From NCBI GenBank assembly GCA_948629335.1, contig CAPHZB010000031.1:1-16766 (forward strand): a DNA stretch of 16,766 bases, written 5' to 3'. Each line of letters starts with the position of its first letter. Within the stretch, counting starts at the first letter, position 1. The translations under genes and the position numbers were made by a program. The notes under the pieces are model-generated. The model ran no database searches and was not told where the DNA came from. It saw only the letters and a program-made list of their open reading frames with translations. The stretch is from an uncultured Bacilli bacterium (GTDB taxonomy: Bacteria; Bacillota_I; Bacilli_A; RF39; UBA660). Positions 14,819 to 16,766 of the stretch are shown piece by piece.

Positions 14819-15244
14819 ATGAAGCAAGGAATTAGTTTTTCACAAACAATTGCAATTATGAGTGTTTTTATTCTAATGGTCTTTGCTCTTCTATCTGCAA
14901 CTTTAAGTTATTACAAAGCCTTTAAGATAAATAATTATATTACTTTAATTATCGAAAAGTACGAAGGGTATAATGATTTATCGATTAATGAAATTACACA
15001 GAAGTTATCTTCTATGGGGTATAGATTAGGAACAGTTGATTGTAAAAAGACTTTTTCTAAAAAGGGAACACAAGTTGATTCCAATCAAAAGCAACATGCT
15101 TATTGTATCTATGAGCATGGGAAAAAAGATGGTTATTTTAGTTATGGTATTGTGACATATATTTTTGTAGAATTGCCATTTGGCGTTCATTTCAAGTTAC
15201 CCGTTTATTCTGAGACTGAGCCAATCTTTATGTTTTCTAATTAG
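14819..15244 (+). CDS. Minor pilin, paralogue 1 (TadE/F-like)
   Basis: A 141-residue protein: N-terminus MKQGISFS, membrane helix 8-30, then a pilin-like soluble domain. It aligns with the next gene along most of its length: YYKAFK (31-36) with YTRAFK, MGYRL (66-70) with MHYRI, the pair C75 and C96 with C76 and C100, YCIYE (95-99) with YCVYE, and YGIVTYIFVELP ... LPVYSETE with YGVVTYMYFDIP ... FPVYGETK. The two arose by duplication. SD AGGAGG is 8-9 bases from the ATG and the gap to the pilin gene is 15 bases. Assembly as a low-abundance pilus subunit or primer is inferred from the context. Confidence 0.7.
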   Translation: MKQGISFSQTIAIMSVFILMVFALLSATLSYYKAFKINNYITLIIEKYEGYNDLSINEITQKLSSMGYRLGTVDCKKTFSKKGTQVDSNQKQHAYCIYEHGKKDGYFSYGIVTYIFVELPFGVHFKLPVYSETEPIFMFSN

Positions 15245-15254
15245 GAGGTAGTGC

Positions 15255-15692
15255 ATGAGAGAATCAATCGGAAATGCTTATCTATTAGGTATTGTAGCGT
15301 TTTTTGCAACTGTTATTATGTTATTTTTTGTGGCATCTATGAATTATACAAGAGCATTTAAAGTTAAAAATAGGATTATTAATATACTTGAAACGAATAA
15401 AACATTTAATAGTACTGTAGAAGATGAGATTAATAAATCACTTGGAGACATGCATTATCGAATTGCGAACAATGCGAAATGTCCAACAGATGGTAGGTTT
15501 AAAGATGCAGGTTTAAAGAATCAAACAAGAGGTACATCAACTTATAGATATTGTGTTTATGAGTTTAGTGAAGAAAATGACCGTGGTATATATTATGGTG
15601 TTGTTACATATATGTATTTTGATATACCATTAATTAATGTAACGTTAGAATTTCCTGTTTATGGAGAAACAAAAACAATGGGGGTATATTAG
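15255..15692 (+). CDS. Minor pilin, paralogue 2 (TadE/F-like)
   Basis: A 145-residue protein: N-terminus MRESIGNAYL, membrane helix about 8-28, soluble domain with the C76/C100 pair shared with the gene before it. The stretch between the cysteines is longer by three residues. It starts 10 bases after its paralogue, with SD AGGAGGTAG inside the preceding stop region. Its first residues also resemble those of the TadE-like protein at 10022 (M-[KR]-E-S), which links all three. No Gly/Glu(+5) processing motif is present. Confidence 0.7.
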   Translation: MRESIGNAYLLGIVAFFATVIMLFFVASMNYTRAFKVKNRIINILETNKTFNSTVEDEINKSLGDMHYRIANNAKCPTDGRFKDAGLKNQTRGTSTYRYCVYEFSEENDRGIYYGVVTYMYFDIPLINVTLEFPVYGETKTMGVY

Positions 15693-15715
15693 GTTGATAT
15701 TTTGGGAGGAATACT

Positions 15716-16672
15716 ATGAACGTAATTGTATCAAATAAATATCAGGCTATGTTACAGAATTTAGATATTGATGTAATAAAAACATTAAATGGAGAGTTTG
15801 AAGTAGATGATTTAATTGCTAATTTCAAGAATTTCTTTTTCCAAAGAATGATTTTGGATATTACGGCAATTAAAAATTACCGGGATATACGTAATCTTCA
15901 AAAATTATCTGTATCCTTGGATATGGATAAAGTTATTTTACTCTTAGATGATTCAACTGAAGGTACATCTACGGAGTATTTATCCAAACTTATATCCATT
16001 GGTATCTATAATTTTACAAAGAATGTAGAAGGAATTATGTATTTATACAATAATCCAAATACATATCGTGATGTAGCGCACATTCATCAATTAGATATGC
16101 AACCGAGTGGTGCTGAAATTGTTGTTGAAAACTATACGCAACAACCAGTTGGTACTCGAATTATTGGTATTAAAAACATTACCAAACAATCTGGGGCAAC
16201 TACGCTTACTTATATGATAAAAAATGAGTTGAGTAAAGCCTATTCTGTTGTAGCAATTGAAGTAGGTAAGAGCGATTTTAGATATTTTAATGACCGTTCA
16301 TTGGTATCTACTACACAGACAGAAGCAGGAAATGTTGTTGCAAGATATATGGATAAAGACGTTATTTTACTTGATTTAAATGATAGTAAGCAAGTAGAAA
16401 ATTTATGTCATGATGTTATTTACCTAATAGAGCCATCTACAATTAAGTTAAATAAATTGATGCTTATTAATAGTAAAGTGTTTAGTACATTAAAAAATAA
16501 AAAGGTTGTTTTAAATCAGAGTATTTTAAGTCCAAAGGATGTATTGGATTTTGAATATGAGGCTAGAACAAAAGTTTATTATAATCTTCCACCGTTAGAT
16601 GAAAGAGAAAGAGGCTCAAATGCTTTGATTGCCTTTTTAATCAAATTAGGTTTTAATAAGTTACAAAAATAG
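15716..16672 (+). CDS. CpaE/TadZ-like MinD-fold protein with degenerate P-loop
   Basis: A 318-residue soluble protein and the last gene of the locus. The N-terminal 125 residues may be the atypical receiver-like domain of CpaE/TadZ (MILDITAIKNYRDIRNLQKL, KVILLLDDS near 72-80). From 147 a MinD/ParA-like core follows: TRIIGIKNITKQSGATTLTY (147-166) stands where KGGxGKTT is expected. Residue T156 replaces the signature Lys and A161 the P-loop Lys. VVAIEVG (about 183-189) and DVILLDLND (about 214-222) fit the later beta strands and Walker-B-like Asp. TadZ proteins position the Tad machine at the pole and some do not hydrolyse ATP, so the role may survive. The ATG has GGGAGG 7-8 bases upstream. 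A terminator follows at once. Confidence 0.6.
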   Translation: MNVIVSNKYQAMLQNLDIDVIKTLNGEFEVDDLIANFKNFFFQRMILDITAIKNYRDIRNLQKLSVSLDMDKVILLLDDSTEGTSTEYLSKLISIGIYNFTKNVEGIMYLYNNPNTYRDVAHIHQLDMQPSGAEIVVENYTQQPVGTRIIGIKNITKQSGATTLTYMIKNELSKAYSVVAIEVGKSDFRYFNDRSLVSTTQTEAGNVVARYMDKDVILLDLNDSKQVENLCHDVIYLIEPSTIKLNKLMLINSKVFSTLKNKKVVLNQSILSPKDVLDFEYEARTKVYYNLPPLDERERGSNALIAFLIKLGFNKLQK

Positions 16673-16698
16673 AATTTAGATAAAATCTAAATTTTTTT
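16673..16698 (+). terminator. Rho-independent terminator closing the pilus locus
   Basis: AATTTAGAT (16673-16681), loop AAA, ATCTAAATT (16685-16693), then five more T. A perfect 9-bp stem starting right after the stop codon. It shares the AATTTAGA/TCTAAATT core with the terminator at 917-947. Confidence 0.8.
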
Positions 16699-16700
16699 AT

Positions 16701-16720
16701 TTATGTTAAACTTAACATAA
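16701..16720. repeat. Perfect palindrome TTATGTTAA-AC-TTAACATAA, possible operator
   Basis: Two 9-base inverted arms are separated by 2 bases, followed by AT-rich DNA with a TATAAA at 16728-16733. It could be an operator over the promoter of the next gene, which lies outside the window. It is not followed by a long T-tract. Confidence 0.4.
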
Positions 16721-16766
16721 TTTTATGTATAAAAGTAAATTAGTAAGATCTTATTGTTTTGTATAC

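Noticed and set aside
1..16766. tRNA, rRNA or CRISPR array
   Set aside because: No cloverleaf-like sequence, rRNA core motifs or regularly spaced direct repeats were seen when reading through; a T-loop-like string near 2717 has no partner stems.

Overview
The window is AT-rich DNA (roughly 30% G+C by eye) from a monoderm Bacillota, most likely a low-GC member of the Bacilli from an animal gut. The reasons are near-perfect AGGAGG-type ribosome binding sites, U-tract hairpin terminators, a spoVID-ysxE sporulation pair, and proteins of kinds I associate with uncultured gut Bacilli. TAA, TAG and TGA all act as stops and Trp is TGG, so the standard bacterial code applies. The lineage is inference; no marker gene is present.

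Layout. 3-917 is the 3' part of a secreted-type protein with two short fibre-like repeats and a C-terminal 'ASR...RPVVTL' domain, closed by a hairpin terminator. 1010-2591 is a two-gene sporulation unit: a SpoVID-like coat morphogenesis protein with a C-terminal LysM domain, overlapping a YsxE/CotS-like kinase-fold coat protein whose catalytic residues look degenerate. 2592-3174 holds a doubtful 31-residue basic ORF, an amber-interrupted frame and a small two-helix membrane protein. 3246-4121 (minus strand) is an Rpn-type PD-(D/E)XK nuclease whose Shine-Dalgarno is predicted to pair with an upstream anti-SD in its own leader. 4122-4431 is a 310-base divergent intergenic region with several inverted repeats and no gene.

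4432-16672 is one large plus-strand locus for a Tad-like (Flp, type IVc) pilus. In order it encodes a five-helix membrane protein with a large extracellular part; a secreted single-anchor protein; a 1091-residue cysteine-rich secreted protein with a candidate thioester domain; a TadE-like minor pilin; CpaB (SAF domain); the CpaF/TadA ATPase with an unusual Asn/Gln-rich tail; TadB; TadC; a 77-residue four-cysteine pilin with its own promoter; two paralogous minor pilins; and a CpaE/TadZ-like protein with a ruined P-loop. A hairpin terminator closes the locus. Gaps are mostly 0-24 bases or overlaps, so most of it is probably one operon with extra internal starts.

Model: CpaF powers a TadB/TadC platform that assembles the small pilin and minor pilins, CpaB acts in alignment or periplasm-like passage, and the TadZ-like protein positions the machine. 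The first three genes are accessory surface proteins. The giant Cys-rich protein has no visible anchor and sits where a pilus-associated adhesin would be expected. No prepilin peptidase is encoded here, and none of the pilin-like proteins shows the usual Gly plus Glu(+5) processing site. This cysteine-rich, thioester-like Tad locus is the best candidate in the window for an undescribed system.
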